From positions 7,334,001 to 7,398,000 of the forward strand of contig NZ_CP048113.1 in NCBI RefSeq assembly GCF_010093065.1: a DNA stretch of 64,000 bases, in the 5' to 3' direction. Origin of the DNA: Chitinophaga agri (GTDB lineage Bacteria; Bacteroidota; Bacteroidia; Chitinophagales; Chitinophagaceae). The notes below the pieces were generated by a model. It was not told where the DNA came from and did no database searches. It was given only the letters and a program-made list of their open reading frames with translations. A program made the translations under genes and the position numbers. How positions within the stretch are numbered: position 1 is the stretch's first letter; every line of letters starts with the position of its first letter. Of this stretch, positions 26,172 through 35,901 are shown in pieces.

Positions 26172-26984
26172 TCAGATGAGATGCAGGAAATTCTCTGCCA
26201 GAGGATTCATCTCATTAAAATAAAGACCGGGAGAGGACCCTACGATCTTCATGAAGTCCTTATTAAAATGAGCCTGGTCATTGTATCCCAGGTCGTACAG
26301 GATATTATTATAATTCAGGTGAGAAGATTTATAGCGTTTACTAAAGGCCTTGATCCTGATAATGCCTGCATATTGTTTGGGACTCATGCCTACAAAATCA
26401 ACAAACTTTCTTCTGAAATTCCGCTCACTCATCAGGTGTGTATGATGTAATACACTGATGTCAAGGTTCCCTTCCGCCATATGAATGTCTTTTACGGCAT
26501 GTAGTATATTATCCAGGTGATATTCGTGGCTACGTTGTGCTACATATTTCATGAGCAGCTTTTCCAGGAAGTAATGTTTGTCGGCCTCAGACGACAATCC
26601 GGTCAGCTGTTCAAGTAACAGGTAGATATCTTTCCCGAATATATCAGCGGCATCAACCGTAGACGCTTTGATATGCTCCAGGCTATCCTTTATAAACAGA
26701 TGCGCTGTGCCGGGTTGGAAAACGATGCCTACGAGATGCACCTTGTCGGCATAACAAATGAAGCTTCGGTCCGGATAAAGCCCTGTTAAAGACACAGCTG
26801 GCATATGATGGAACTGTACTTCATCACGGGACAGACTTACCCCTTTACCTAAATTAAAAACCAGGTCCAGCGTACCATCGGGAAGGCGGCGGTGAATGGT
26901 ATTGTCACATTCATTGGCAATTACGGAATAGAAGCACTGTACATATTTTGCCAGGAATAGGGGGCTGGTCTTAATGATACCCAT
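26172..26984 (-). CDS. AraC-family regulator with DUF6597-type sensor
   Basis: The chosen start gives 270 residues beginning MGIIKTSPLFLAKYVQCFYS. The N-terminal part (LPDGTLDLVFNLGKGV, then HLVGIVFQPGTAHLFI) matches the beta-barrel sensor seen in many Bacteroidota AraC proteins (DUF6597). The C-terminal HTH is divergent but recognisable in SVLHHTHLMSERNFRRKFVD and ILYDLGYNDQAHFNKDFMKI. An upstream ATG at 27035 would lie over the TATCTTTG promoter box, so 26984 is preferred. It is divergent from the S41 peptidase gene at 27057 and may regulate it. Confidence 0.9.
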   Translation of the reverse strand: MGIIKTSPLFLAKYVQCFYSVIANECDNTIHRRLPDGTLDLVFNLGKGVSLSRDEVQFHHMPAVSLTGLYPDRSFICYADKVHLVGIVFQPGTAHLFIKDSLEHIKASTVDAADIFGKDIYLLLEQLTGLSSEADKHYFLEKLLMKYVAQRSHEYHLDNILHAVKDIHMAEGNLDISVLHHTHLMSERNFRRKFVDFVGMSPKQYAGIIRIKAFSKRYKSSHLNYNNILYDLGYNDQAHFNKDFMKIVGSSPGLYFNEMNPLAENFLHLI

Positions 26985-27008
26985 AAAAGAATGGCCGATT
27001 TGTACAAA

Positions 27009-27016
27009 CAAAGATA
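27009..27016 (-). promoter_or_regulatory. Bacteroidota-type -7 box for the DUF6597 AraC gene
   Basis: On the minus strand this reads TATCTTTG, a match to TAnnTTTG, 24 bp before the ATG at 26984. It supports the shorter start of that gene. Confidence 0.5.
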
Positions 27017-27056
27017 TGGCATTTAATTCTAACATTGTCCCCGATAAACAATCATT

Positions 27057-28304
27057 ATGAAGGCATTAGCATACCTCTTATTATTAGTAACCGCACCCGC
27101 AATGGCACAGGATCTTGGTAACAGTGAAAAAACCAGGGTTATTGATGCTATCTCTCAGCAATTAAAGACCTTGTATGTGTACCCGGAGGTCGCAGAAAAA
27201 ATGTCTAAACAACTGCATACAAATGCAGAGAAGGGACAATACGCTCAAATTAAAGACCCTAATGCGTTTGCAGAACGGCTGACTACGGACTTGCTGGCGG
27301 TGAGTCACGATAAACACCTGAGTGTCAATTATGATCCCCGTCCGGTGGAGCCACATCCGGTGATGGCATTTGACCAGGAGCTGGCAAGGTCCAGGAATTT
27401 TGGATTTAAGGAGCTGAAGATCCTTGACGGGAATATCGGGTACCTCAATCTCAGTTACTTTGAAGATCCTGCTAAGGCCGGGGGAATGGCTGCCACAGCC
27501 ATGAACTTCCTCAGCAATGCAGATGCGATCATCATCGATCTCCGCAACAATGGGGGTGGTTCTACTGATATGGTACAACTGCTGGCGAGTTACTTCTTTG
27601 AAGGCGAACCGAAGCCGCTGACCGATATTTACTGGCGCCCGACCAATAGCCTGGTACAATATAGAACACTTCCCTATGTGCCGGGAAAACGTATGCCTGC
27701 TGTGGACGTCTATCTGCTGACCAGCCAGCGTACCTTTTCTGCTGCGGAAGACTTCAGTTACAGTCTGCAGAACCTGAAACGCGTGACTATCATTGGTGAG
27801 ACGACCGGAGGCGGCGCCCATCCGATAGATCAGGCAGTTGTCAGTGATCATTTTATCGTGACCATTCCGGAAGGCAGGTCTATCAGCACCATTACGAAAA
27901 CCGACTGGGAAGGTACCGGTGTTACACCTGATATTGCTGTGGCGGCAAAGGATGCATTGCTGACAGCGCAGGTGAAAGCGCTCAGCAAGGCACCGGAAGG
28001 CGACTATCAGGCGAAATGGGCGCTGATGGGAATAAAAGCGAAACTTAGTCCTGTCACACCGTCTGCCGACAACCTGAAGGAGTATACCGGCAGTTATGGA
28101 GAAAGAATGATCTCCGTCGAAGATGGCCAGCTGTATTATGCTAAAGCCGGTGGTCCGAAAAGCCGTTTAATTCCGATGGACAAAGACTTGTTTGCCATGG
28201 AGGATAAAGAATACCTGAGGATCAGGTTTGACCGCAAAAACGGGGTGGTGACAGGTTTTACCAGGCTGTTTGAGGACGGGACGGCAGAGGTAAGTTTGAA
28301 ATAA
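27057..28304 (+). CDS. S41-family peptidase (tail-specific protease-like)
   Basis: A 415-residue exported protein with signal peptide (cleavage near AMAQ, residue 18). An N-terminal helical domain (about 25-95) precedes the S41 catalytic core: GYLNLSYFEDP, IIIDLRNNGGGSTDMVQLLA, and the nucleophile in TSQRTFSAAEDFSY (Ser228), followed by GETTGGGAHP. There is no PDZ domain. A C-terminal beta domain of about 85 residues (EYTGSYGERMISVEDGQLYY) follows. This layout matches interphotoreceptor-retinoid-binding-protein-like S41 proteins frequent in Bacteroidota. It likely degrades peptides in the periplasm or outside. It is divergent from an AraC regulator, and a long hairpin follows. Confidence 0.93.
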   Translation: MKALAYLLLLVTAPAMAQDLGNSEKTRVIDAISQQLKTLYVYPEVAEKMSKQLHTNAEKGQYAQIKDPNAFAERLTTDLLAVSHDKHLSVNYDPRPVEPHPVMAFDQELARSRNFGFKELKILDGNIGYLNLSYFEDPAKAGGMAATAMNFLSNADAIIIDLRNNGGGSTDMVQLLASYFFEGEPKPLTDIYWRPTNSLVQYRTLPYVPGKRMPAVDVYLLTSQRTFSAAEDFSYSLQNLKRVTIIGETTGGGAHPIDQAVVSDHFIVTIPEGRSISTITKTDWEGTGVTPDIAVAAKDALLTAQVKALSKAPEGDYQAKWALMGIKAKLSPVTPSADNLKEYTGSYGERMISVEDGQLYYAKAGGPKSRLIPMDKDLFAMEDKEYLRIRFDRKNGVVTGFTRLFEDGTAEVSLK

Positions 28305-28333
28305 AAACAGTCGGCAAGTATACTGCTTTCGCT

Positions 28334-28380
28334 CCTACAGGCAACAGCGCCAGATACAGCTGGCTGCTGTTGCCTGTAGG
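28334..28380 (+). terminator. Long hairpin after S41 peptidase gene
   Basis: CCTACAGGCAACAGC (28334-28348) pairs perfectly with GCTGTTGCCTGTAGG (28366-28380), and an inner GCCAG/CTGGC continues the stem with one bulge. No T run follows, so it may be a processing or RNA-stability structure as well as a terminator. The 28381-28564 gap beyond it shows nothing else. Confidence 0.7.
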
Positions 28381-28564
28381 CATTTCAGGTGTGCGGCACC
28401 AAATATGCCAATCTCCTACTGCCGGCTTCCTGCCAATGCCATGTTAGCCACAAATGTAACATCACCTGGCATAGCTGGTCTACAAAAGCGAAAGTTAGCC
28501 GACTACATCGGAACTCACTACCAGAATGGTTGTCGCGTTCATCATCGTTTGTAGGAGACTGTGA

Positions 28565-29119
28565 TCAGCCCGGGATACTGTACATAATATCCGTACGCAG
28601 TACATACTTCACACCAGCGGTCAGTAATGCACCTTCATGCCTCAACGGATGATGAAAGATCAGCGCAGATCCTGTTTGCGGCCGAATCGTTTCACCGGAA
28701 GCAAAGATAGTTTCTCCACCTGTATACTCATTATTCAGATAGATCAGAAAAGTATACTGACTGGCTTCATAGGGGTTTCTATTAAACGAACCATCTTTGT
28801 GCATTTTAAAGCGTTGTCCGGGACTGTATTTATAAAAGCGAAATAATTCATTCAGTCCGCAGGCACTTTCTCCTGACTTACCTTCCGGCACTAATCCCTT
28901 CAGGCGCTCCCATATAAAGGCTGCATATACTTCATCTTTATAAAGTACTCTTTCATTATTCCTTACGCCTTTGATCATACGCTGCTGCCCACCACCGACA
29001 TCAACAGTGGCCTCCTCATAGCCCATCTCTTCGCTTTTCCGGATCAGGGTGGCACATTCATCCCGGGTAAGAAAGTTGTCAATCGTAAATATGTCCCGGG
29101 TATAAACAATCTTTTCCAT
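28565..29119 (-). CDS. 2OG-Fe(II) oxygenase, prolyl 4-hydroxylase-like
   Basis: A 184-residue non-haem iron oxygenase. The iron-binding triad is visible as HKD (His107, Asp109) in GQRFKMHKDGSF and His161 in HHPLRHEGAL; the basic residue that holds 2-oxoglutarate is probably Arg175 or Lys171 in KYVLRTD. Strand patterns FLIYLNNEYTGGETIF are typical of the prolyl-4-hydroxylase alpha family. There is no signal peptide, so the substrate is cytoplasmic; it could be a protein, an amino acid or a peptide, which sequence cannot settle. It stands alone. Confidence 0.9.
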   Translation of the reverse strand: MEKIVYTRDIFTIDNFLTRDECATLIRKSEEMGYEEATVDVGGGQQRMIKGVRNNERVLYKDEVYAAFIWERLKGLVPEGKSGESACGLNELFRFYKYSPGQRFKMHKDGSFNRNPYEASQYTFLIYLNNEYTGGETIFASGETIRPQTGSALIFHHPLRHEGALLTAGVKYVLRTDIMYSIPG

Positions 29120-29309
29120 AATCAGTTTCCATTGGATGTTATCAAGGAGTTACAAAGATACCATAATTTTATTTGTGTGTTTATGACGCAAAGAGTTTTT
29201 TTCAGCATCTTTGTTGTCTTCCAGGCTGAAGATGACGAAAATTGGGTAAGGATGCTGTTTAAAACCAGTACATTTGCAGCCGCATAATTAAACATTATTG
29301 TAACCCCCT

Positions 29310-30029
29310 ATGAGACAATTACCTATCCTTTTGATACCCGAAAAAAGAGCTTTTCAGTACGAGATGCTTGATAAGTTCTGGCGCTGGCAGGGAGGTCAGG
29401 TCAGGGTACTGGACAACTACCAGGTGAAAGATGATGCTCTTTCCGGACAGGAGATCGCTATATACGGACATCGCGAGTTTGCCACAACTGTGGCAAAGAT
29501 GTACGGGGTCCGCCTGTTGTCGGTCGACGGCAGAGCGCTCTCCAGGTTTCAACCCGAATATCTGGAGAGAAATGTGACGCATGCCACTATTGGAACCGTA
29601 ACGCGTGAACAGTTTCCTGCATTTATAAAGCCGGTAGTTCACCGGGTGTTTCCTTCAGGTATTTATAAAAGTATACAGCACTTTAAAGAAACGGTCGATG
29701 GTATCCGGCGCAGGGAAGAGATCATCGTATCACAGGTGATACCGCATAAAATTACGGCAAAGGCCAGGGGGTTCATTTTAAATGGTAGAATAATGGCGGC
29801 ATCCGTTTATGAGGGGCGTACATTGCAGTCATCCACAGAGAGTTTTATCGAGTTAGCGGCGGAGGCGCACCGTGCCATTCTGCCGGCTACGTGTGTGATA
29901 GATGTTGCGGATACATATGAGCTGGGCTGGATGGTGTTAGGCATTAAAAATACCTGGGAGACGGACCTGAAAGGGTGTTCCGCCCGTGGAGCGATTGATT
30001 GTATTGTCGCGGCCACACTGAATAAATGA
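29310..30029 (+). CDS. ATP-grasp domain protein, DUF4343-like
   Basis: A 239-residue protein beginning MRQLPILLIPEKRAFQYEML. It has the short ATP-grasp layout of DUF4343-type proteins: an N-terminal region around IYGHREFATTVAKMYGVRLL, the segment FPAFIKPVVHRVFPSGIYKS carrying the ATP-binding lysine, EEIIVSQVIPHKITAKARGF, and a late CVIDVADTYELGWMVLGIKN that would hold the metal ligands. Such enzymes join a carboxylate to an amine using ATP, but its substrate is unknown. No biosynthetic partner is next to it. Cytoplasmic. It starts 190 bp after the divergent oxygenase gene. Confidence 0.8.
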   Translation: MRQLPILLIPEKRAFQYEMLDKFWRWQGGQVRVLDNYQVKDDALSGQEIAIYGHREFATTVAKMYGVRLLSVDGRALSRFQPEYLERNVTHATIGTVTREQFPAFIKPVVHRVFPSGIYKSIQHFKETVDGIRRREEIIVSQVIPHKITAKARGFILNGRIMAASVYEGRTLQSSTESFIELAAEAHRAILPATCVIDVADTYELGWMVLGIKNTWETDLKGCSARGAIDCIVAATLNK

Positions 30030-30234
30030 TAGCGTATATGTATTATGTGTCATTATTAAAAAAGGCCGAGCAAAAGGTAGGGCCCGGTGTGATCAGGAAA
30101 CCCGTATCGGTGAAAATTGCAGAAACATGCAAAACTTATCCGAATTATTGCAATCTTGGGGCGGAAATCATGAACGTAAAATTCCGGTTATCTATTTTAA
30201 CCCGCTAAAATTCCATCATTTACAAAAATCGAAG

Positions 30235-32697
30235 ATGATTAAAGTCAACAGATTAAAAGGTCTCAGCGTACTTGCATGCTTTTTTTACACTTGCCAGATA
30301 CAGGCGCAGGACAGAATAGCGCCTGCATATCCACTTATTACCCACAATCCTAATTTTAGCATCTGGTCAAACACAGACGAGTTAAGTAATTCGACAACGA
30401 TGCACTGGACAGGAGCAGATCATTCATTACTGGGGATGGTCAGCGTGGATGGGAAGGTATATCGTTTCCTGGGTAAAGAGGAAACAAGATATAAGACGAT
30501 ATTGTCAGCGGCCGATGAGGCACCATACGAGGTAAGTTATACAGAAACGCAACCCGATGGTAACTGGTCCTCACAGGATTACAAACCAACCAGCTGGAAG
30601 TCTGGTCAGGCGCCATTCGGTGATGATGATAAAACTGTAAAAACATTATGGAAATCTGACAATCTATGGATCAGGAGAACATTTACAGTGAAGAATACAT
30701 CCAACATCAATGATCTGTTATTGAAGCTGAATCATGATGACAATGTGGAAGTATTTCTAAATGGCAATAAGATCTATGAGACGACTGGGTGGACGAATAA
30801 ATTCACATACATCCCGGTCGATAAGAAAATGCTGAAATCTGGTCAGAATACCATTGCCATTCATCTGGCCAATACTGCTGGTGGCAGGTACCTCGATTTT
30901 GGTCTGGCAGATAAGCAAAAGGAAGCTGACGAAGGGCTGGTGGCGAAACAAACAAAATCAGCCATCACAGCCACACAAACCAGCTATGAGTTTACCGCAG
31001 GCAATATTGATCTGCAACTTACCTTCACCTCACCTCTTTTGCTAAATGATCTGAAGCTGTTATCCCGTCCGGTATCATACATCACATATGCCGTAAAAGC
31101 AAATGATGCGAAACAGCATGCTGTGAAAGTCTTTTTAGGTGCATCATCTGATATCGCAGTTTATCAGCCATCTCAGCCTGTTGTTGCCCAACGTTATGAT
31201 ACAGGTAAGATATCTGTGTTAAAGGTGGGTACCAAAGAACAGCCTATATTACAGAAGGGCGCTGACGATATGCGCATCGACTGGGGCTATTTTTATGTAG
31301 CTACACAAAAGAACACTGGCGCTGTTCAATACATTACCACTGGCGCTGATGCAGTAGCTGCCTTTAAAAAAGGAATGACCGTATCCTCCGCATCAGAAGG
31401 AAGATCATTGTCGCTGAATACAGTTATTCCATTTGGTACTGTTGGCAGTAATAAGGTAGAACGCTTTATAGAACTAGGGTATGACGAAGTGTATGCTGTT
31501 CAGTACTTCAATAATAATTTAAGACCGTGGTGGAATGCTGCAGGTAGTGAAACAATGAATGGACAACTGGTCAGCGCTAACAATGAATATAGCACCGTCA
31601 TGCAAAGATGTAACGATCTGGATAAAGAAGTATATGCCACTGCATTGAAAGCAGGAGGGGAGGAATACGCGCATATATGCGTATTGGCTTACCGGCAGAG
31701 CATCGCGGCACACACGTTGGTTAAAAGTCCTGCCGGTGAAACCTTATGGTTATCAAAAGAGAATAACAGCGGTGGTTTCATTAATACCGTTGACGTAACT
31801 TATCCTTCTGCACCACTTTATCTTATCTATAATCCTGAGCTGATGCAGGGCATGCTGACCGGCATATTTCATTTTAGTGAATCCGGTAAATATCCTCATC
31901 CATGGGCGGCACATGATCTGGGAACATATCCTAAAGCTAACGGTCAGACTTATGGCGAGCCGATGCCGGTAGAGGAATCAGGCAATATGATCATTTTATG
32001 TGCGGCTATCACCAGGGCGCAGGGCAATACAGATTACGCAAAAAAGCATTGGCAAACACTGACAACCTGGGTAGATTACCTAACCAGGGAAGGTCTGGAT
32101 CCCAAGACACAATTATGTACAGATGATTTTGCCGGACACCTGGCCCGTAATGCCAATTTATCGGTTAAAGCGATTGTAGCGATTGGATGTTATGCGCAGA
32201 TGGCAGAACAACTAGGTGAGCACGAGACAGCCAGGAAATACCGTGCTATTGCGGAAAGTATGGTGCCCAAATGGATGGAAATGGCAGATGCCGGAGATCA
32301 TTATGCGCTTACATTTGACAATAAAGACACCTGGAGCCAGAAGTATAATTTGATATGGGATAAGGTTTTACACCTTAATCTGTTCCCTCAGAAGGTATAT
32401 GACACGGAAACAAAATACTATCTCACAAAAGGTAACAAATTTGGTATACCACTGGATAGCCGTAAATCCTATACCAAGAACGACTGGATTGTCTGGACAG
32501 CCACGTTTGCACCGGAGAAAGAACAGTTTGAAGCATTGATCAGGCCTCTTTATATACACGCTTTAGAGACGCCTTCCCGTGTGCCGCTGAATGATTTTTA
32601 CGATTCCGAAACCGGCATCCGTGAGAACTTTAAAGCCAGAAGTGTTGTCGGTGGATTCTATATGAAAGTGCTGGCTGACAAATTGCGCACTAATTAA
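30235..32697 (+). CDS. GtaA-like glutaminase, DUF5127/DUF4965/DUF1793
   Basis: An 820-residue exported enzyme. The signal peptide (LSVLACFFYTCQIQAQ, cleavage near residue 25) fixes the start at 30235; the frame extends 36 codons upstream without signal character. The order is an N-terminal beta domain (RIAPAYPLITHNPNFSIWSN), an inserted carbohydrate-binding-like jelly roll near 140-210 (LLKLNHDDNVEVFLNGNKIY), DUF5127, then DUF4965 (YNPELMQGMLTGIFHFSESG, HDLGTYPKANGQTYGE) and the DUF1793-type (alpha/alpha)6 end (LCTDDFAGHLARNANLSVKA). Fungal glutaminase A has this arrangement. The jelly-roll insertion is noteworthy. It is closed by a strong hairpin. Confidence 0.9.
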   Translation: MIKVNRLKGLSVLACFFYTCQIQAQDRIAPAYPLITHNPNFSIWSNTDELSNSTTMHWTGADHSLLGMVSVDGKVYRFLGKEETRYKTILSAADEAPYEVSYTETQPDGNWSSQDYKPTSWKSGQAPFGDDDKTVKTLWKSDNLWIRRTFTVKNTSNINDLLLKLNHDDNVEVFLNGNKIYETTGWTNKFTYIPVDKKMLKSGQNTIAIHLANTAGGRYLDFGLADKQKEADEGLVAKQTKSAITATQTSYEFTAGNIDLQLTFTSPLLLNDLKLLSRPVSYITYAVKANDAKQHAVKVFLGASSDIAVYQPSQPVVAQRYDTGKISVLKVGTKEQPILQKGADDMRIDWGYFYVATQKNTGAVQYITTGADAVAAFKKGMTVSSASEGRSLSLNTVIPFGTVGSNKVERFIELGYDEVYAVQYFNNNLRPWWNAAGSETMNGQLVSANNEYSTVMQRCNDLDKEVYATALKAGGEEYAHICVLAYRQSIAAHTLVKSPAGETLWLSKENNSGGFINTVDVTYPSAPLYLIYNPELMQGMLTGIFHFSESGKYPHPWAAHDLGTYPKANGQTYGEPMPVEESGNMIILCAAITRAQGNTDYAKKHWQTLTTWVDYLTREGLDPKTQLCTDDFAGHLARNANLSVKAIVAIGCYAQMAEQLGEHETARKYRAIAESMVPKWMEMADAGDHYALTFDNKDTWSQKYNLIWDKVLHLNLFPQKVYDTETKYYLTKGNKFGIPLDSRKSYTKNDWIVWTATFAPEKEQFEALIRPLYIHALETPSRVPLNDFYDSETGIRENFKARSVVGGFYMKVLADKLRTN

Positions 32698-32719
32698 TGT
32701 AACCAGGATCAGGTCCATG

Positions 32720-32753
32720 CAGCGACTATCTATTATACAATAGATAGTCGCTG
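32720..32753. terminator. Bidirectional hairpin between convergent genes
   Basis: CAGCGACTATCTATT (32720-32734) pairs perfectly with AATAGATAGTCGCTG (32739-32753), with a 4-nt loop. It lies between the end of the glutaminase gene (plus) and the end of the M13 peptidase gene (minus). Confidence 0.8.
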
Positions 32754-32825
32754 TAATATCACCGCTATCTTGCCGTAGATTTACTACATCTTATAGCTGA
32801 TAAGAGGTAAGACGAAGTGTATGTA

Positions 32826-34841
32826 TTACCAGATCCTGATCCGCTTATCTTTGTCCAGGTACATTTTTGCTCCGGGTTGTACATTGAAAGCGGCGTAAAA
32901 TGCTCCTATATTCATCAGCGGGCCATTTACGCGCCACATCGGCGGAGAGTGAGGATCGTTATTGACCCAATAGCGGAGGTATTCGTCTTTCATTTTTACC
33001 CGCCAGATCCTGGCTATAGAGAAGAAAAACCGCTGATCAGGTGTGAAGCCGCCGATCTTCGTTGTATCCTGACCTTGTTTGGTCATTTTAAACGCATCGT
33101 ATGCCACGGCAACTCCACTGATATCTGCCGTGTTTTCTCCTACTGTAAGGCCTCCTTTGATATGAATGCTATCCAGTACGACGAACTGACTATACAGGTC
33201 AATAACCTGTTGTGTTTTAGCCTTAAATTTCTCATAGTCCTGAGGGGTCCACCAGCTTTTCACATTGCCATCTTTATCAAACTGAGCCCCCTGATCGTCG
33301 AAAGTATGCGTCATTTCATGCCCGATCACCATACCAATGCCACCATAGTTAAGTGCGTCATCCGCATTATTGTCAAAGTAAGGCGGCTGTAATATTCCGG
33401 CAGGAAAGACGATTTCGTTCGCGTAGGGATTGTTATAGGCAGTAACTGTGGAGGGGGTGGTGAACCACTCCGTCTTATCTACTGGTTTTCCCAGTTTGGC
33501 CAGATTGTACTGGAAGTTATTTGCGGCTGCGGACACTACATTTTCAAAGTATTTATTCTTAACAACAGTTACACCGTTGTATTCACGCCATTTATCAGGG
33601 TATCCGATCTTTTTTGTGATAGCAAACAGCTTCTCTTTTGCTTTTTGCTTTGTGCTGTCACTCATCCAGTCCAGCTGGTCTACCCTGTTGGAGAATGCTT
33701 TCTGCAGGTTATTTACCAGCTCCAGCATGCGTTTTTTAGCGGATTCAGGGAAGTATAACTTCGTATATAGTTGTCCTAATGCCTGACCAAGATAGTTGTC
33801 TACTACACCTGACATAGTCTCACCACGTGTTTTTTGAACAGCCTGACCCGTCAGTGCCTTATTATATTCAAAGGATGCCTTTACGAATGGCTTGCTGAGG
33901 TGATCTGCATAATTACTGATGTAGTTCGCGCTGAGGTATATTTTCCAGTCTTCAACCGGAATGGATTTGAGCAGTGAGTTCAGTTTATCATAATAGCCGG
34001 TCTGCGCTACATCCAGTGAATCCATATTAGCGCCCAGCCGCTCAAAGAATGCTGTCCAGCCGATATTAGGTTGTTGTTTATTTAAATCAGCCAGTGCTAC
34101 TTTATGGAAATTACCTTTTACATCACGTAGATCAATATTGGTCTTATGTGCAGTAGCCAGTTGCTGCTGAATACTGTATACCAGTACTGCGTTTTTTTGT
34201 GCGGACGCAGTATCGCTTCCCGTTAGTGTAAACAGGTCTGTGAGGTATTTTTTATATGCCTGTTGTATAGCAACGGTGGCCGCGTCTGTTTTAAAGTAAT
34301 AATCTCTGTCCGGCATACCAATACCAGTCTGGTAAATATGTCCCATATTCATACTACTGTTCTCCTGGTCAGGCAATACCTGGAAGTCAATAAGTGATAC
34401 ATTTGACAATTTGACTTCTTCGGACACGAACGTCATCATATCTGCAATACTGCTGATGGCCTTGATCCGGTCGAGGCCACCTTTAAGTGGATCGAAGCCA
34501 CGTTGATCGATCATGTTGGTATCCATACCGGCTGCAAAGAAGTCGCCGATCTTTTGTTCCAGACTGCCGGGTGTATTGTTGCTTTTCGATACACTGTCAA
34601 GGATGCCCAGTAGTTTCAGCCGTTGCTGATAATTCATAAACCGGTATGCGCCTACGCCCGATTGACTTGGCGGGATTTGCGCCGTATCATACCATTTTAA
34701 ATTGACATAATTGTAAAAGTTATCGCCCGGTTGGATGGTTGAATCCAGTCCTTCAATAGCGATAAAGGATTTTTCTTTTGTGCCCGGCTGGCAGGCAGCA
34801 AATGCGCCGAAGAAAAGGGATAGCAATAGCCAGTTTCTCAT
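32826..34841 (-). CDS. M13-family (neprilysin-like) metallopeptidase lipoprotein
   Basis: A 671-residue zinc peptidase. An N-terminal lipobox FAAC follows the hydrophobic MRNWLLLSLFFGA, so it is a lipoprotein; an ATG three codons upstream (34850) is an alternative start. The large helical N-terminal domain (PGDNFYNYVNLKWYDTAQIP) is followed by the catalytic domain with VIGHEMTHTFDD, where HExxH (about His508 and His512) binds zinc, the third ligand Glu in GENTADISG, and the C-terminal GAFYAAFNVQPGAKMY that lines the S1' pocket. Members hydrolyse oligopeptides. It is co-directional with the secreted protein gene 49 bp upstream. Confidence 0.95.
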   Translation of the reverse strand: MRNWLLLSLFFGAFAACQPGTKEKSFIAIEGLDSTIQPGDNFYNYVNLKWYDTAQIPPSQSGVGAYRFMNYQQRLKLLGILDSVSKSNNTPGSLEQKIGDFFAAGMDTNMIDQRGFDPLKGGLDRIKAISSIADMMTFVSEEVKLSNVSLIDFQVLPDQENSSMNMGHIYQTGIGMPDRDYYFKTDAATVAIQQAYKKYLTDLFTLTGSDTASAQKNAVLVYSIQQQLATAHKTNIDLRDVKGNFHKVALADLNKQQPNIGWTAFFERLGANMDSLDVAQTGYYDKLNSLLKSIPVEDWKIYLSANYISNYADHLSKPFVKASFEYNKALTGQAVQKTRGETMSGVVDNYLGQALGQLYTKLYFPESAKKRMLELVNNLQKAFSNRVDQLDWMSDSTKQKAKEKLFAITKKIGYPDKWREYNGVTVVKNKYFENVVSAAANNFQYNLAKLGKPVDKTEWFTTPSTVTAYNNPYANEIVFPAGILQPPYFDNNADDALNYGGIGMVIGHEMTHTFDDQGAQFDKDGNVKSWWTPQDYEKFKAKTQQVIDLYSQFVVLDSIHIKGGLTVGENTADISGVAVAYDAFKMTKQGQDTTKIGGFTPDQRFFFSIARIWRVKMKDEYLRYWVNNDPHSPPMWRVNGPLMNIGAFYAAFNVQPGAKMYLDKDKRIRIW

Positions 34842-34890
34842 ATAGATCATTTAGGAAGAAATGATGTAAACAATTTGGAAAGTTATCTTA

Positions 34891-35646
34891 TCAGAATTTG
34901 ATAGTAAGCTTCTGTGATACAAGCTTATCATCTTTATAGTATTCAAAGAACCACTCACCGTTCATTTTAAAAACAAGACCTTTTTCTACACCATTGTCTG
35001 CAATGAAATGATCAGGTTGCGATGTTTTCAGTAATGTCATTACTTTCCGGGGAGAGGTATCGATCAGTTGATAACCATTATTAGTCGCCTGTGCGTATAG
35101 CACATCTTTATTGTCGGTGATCGTAGCCGGAGTGGCGGCAACAGGAGCAGGTGCGGCAGTAGCAGGAGCGGCTGCTGGCGTAGCCGGAGGTGTTTGCTTT
35201 ACCTGATTGGCGCCTGTACTGTCATACCTGTACTGCGCATCTTTCAGTGAAGCAAAGGCCTTTGTTAAGGCTTCCCTGTAAATGGTGCTCCATTCTTTCT
35301 CCCTGCTTACACCTTCTTCACTTTTATAGACTATATTGTCCTGACAGTCTTTTAATAGCACTGTCAAGCTGGTGGACAGGAATTTCTTTTTCTCCAGAAG
35401 GTCTACCTTTAGCGCGCTACACTTGTTGTTGACAATATCGGCGGGTAAAGGTTCTTTGGTCATAAAGCAGGTGAATCCTATACTTTCCAGCCAGTATTTT
35501 GTGAGTGTATTGGTCCCATACTGGTCGTCCTGTTTAAAGATGTCAAATCGTTCAGGTACTAAGACGTATTTATAATTATTGATGGTATTTTGTGACCTGG
35601 CTATAACGGCAAAGAACAGGGCCAGGACTAAAGCAATTACTTTCAT
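34891..35646 (-). CDS. Secreted protein with Pro/Ala linker, unknown
   Basis: A 251-residue exported protein (signal peptide ending VIARSQ near residue 19). The N-terminal domain (about 20-145; YKYVLVPERFDIFKQDDQYG) looks like a small alpha/beta fold seen in other Bacteroidota secreted proteins. It is joined by a Pro/Ala/Thr linker (about 150-178) to a C-terminal beta domain (NGYQLIDTSPRKVMTLLKTS, EWFFEYYKDDKLVSQKLTIK). No enzyme motif is recognised. It lies 49 bp upstream of the M13 peptidase gene on the same strand and could be co-transcribed with it. Confidence 0.8.
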   Translation of the reverse strand: MKVIALVLALFFAVIARSQNTINNYKYVLVPERFDIFKQDDQYGTNTLTKYWLESIGFTCFMTKEPLPADIVNNKCSALKVDLLEKKKFLSTSLTVLLKDCQDNIVYKSEEGVSREKEWSTIYREALTKAFASLKDAQYRYDSTGANQVKQTPPATPAAAPATAAPAPVAATPATITDNKDVLYAQATNNGYQLIDTSPRKVMTLLKTSQPDHFIADNGVEKGLVFKMNGEWFFEYYKDDKLVSQKLTIKF

Positions 35647-35855
35647 ATACGTTGATTATTAAGTATTATAACGAATATAAGCAAAACAGCTGTAAGAAAA
35701 ATGAGGGAGGAGTTTGATGCTGTTGCTTTTCAGATAATGCTACTTGAAATGCACAGTCGATAGCATGTAGCCGTCTACGGGCGTTGCACCGATAAAGGAG
35801 CAGTCTACCGATTGGTCATATTATGGTAAGGGAGACCGCTCATCGGTGATGTATA

Positions 35856-35887
35856 AAAAAGCCTTCAGATCGGTCTGAAGGCTTTTT
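35856..35887 (-). terminator. Terminator, CCTTCAGA family
   Basis: AAAAAGCCTTCAGA (35856-35869) pairs with TCTGAAGGCTTTTT (35874-35887), loop of 4 nt. It follows the cupin gene on the minus strand, and its T run serves both directions. The rest of the 35647-35901 gap is featureless. Confidence 0.85.
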
Positions 35888-35901
35888 GCTTTTCTACCCG
35901 G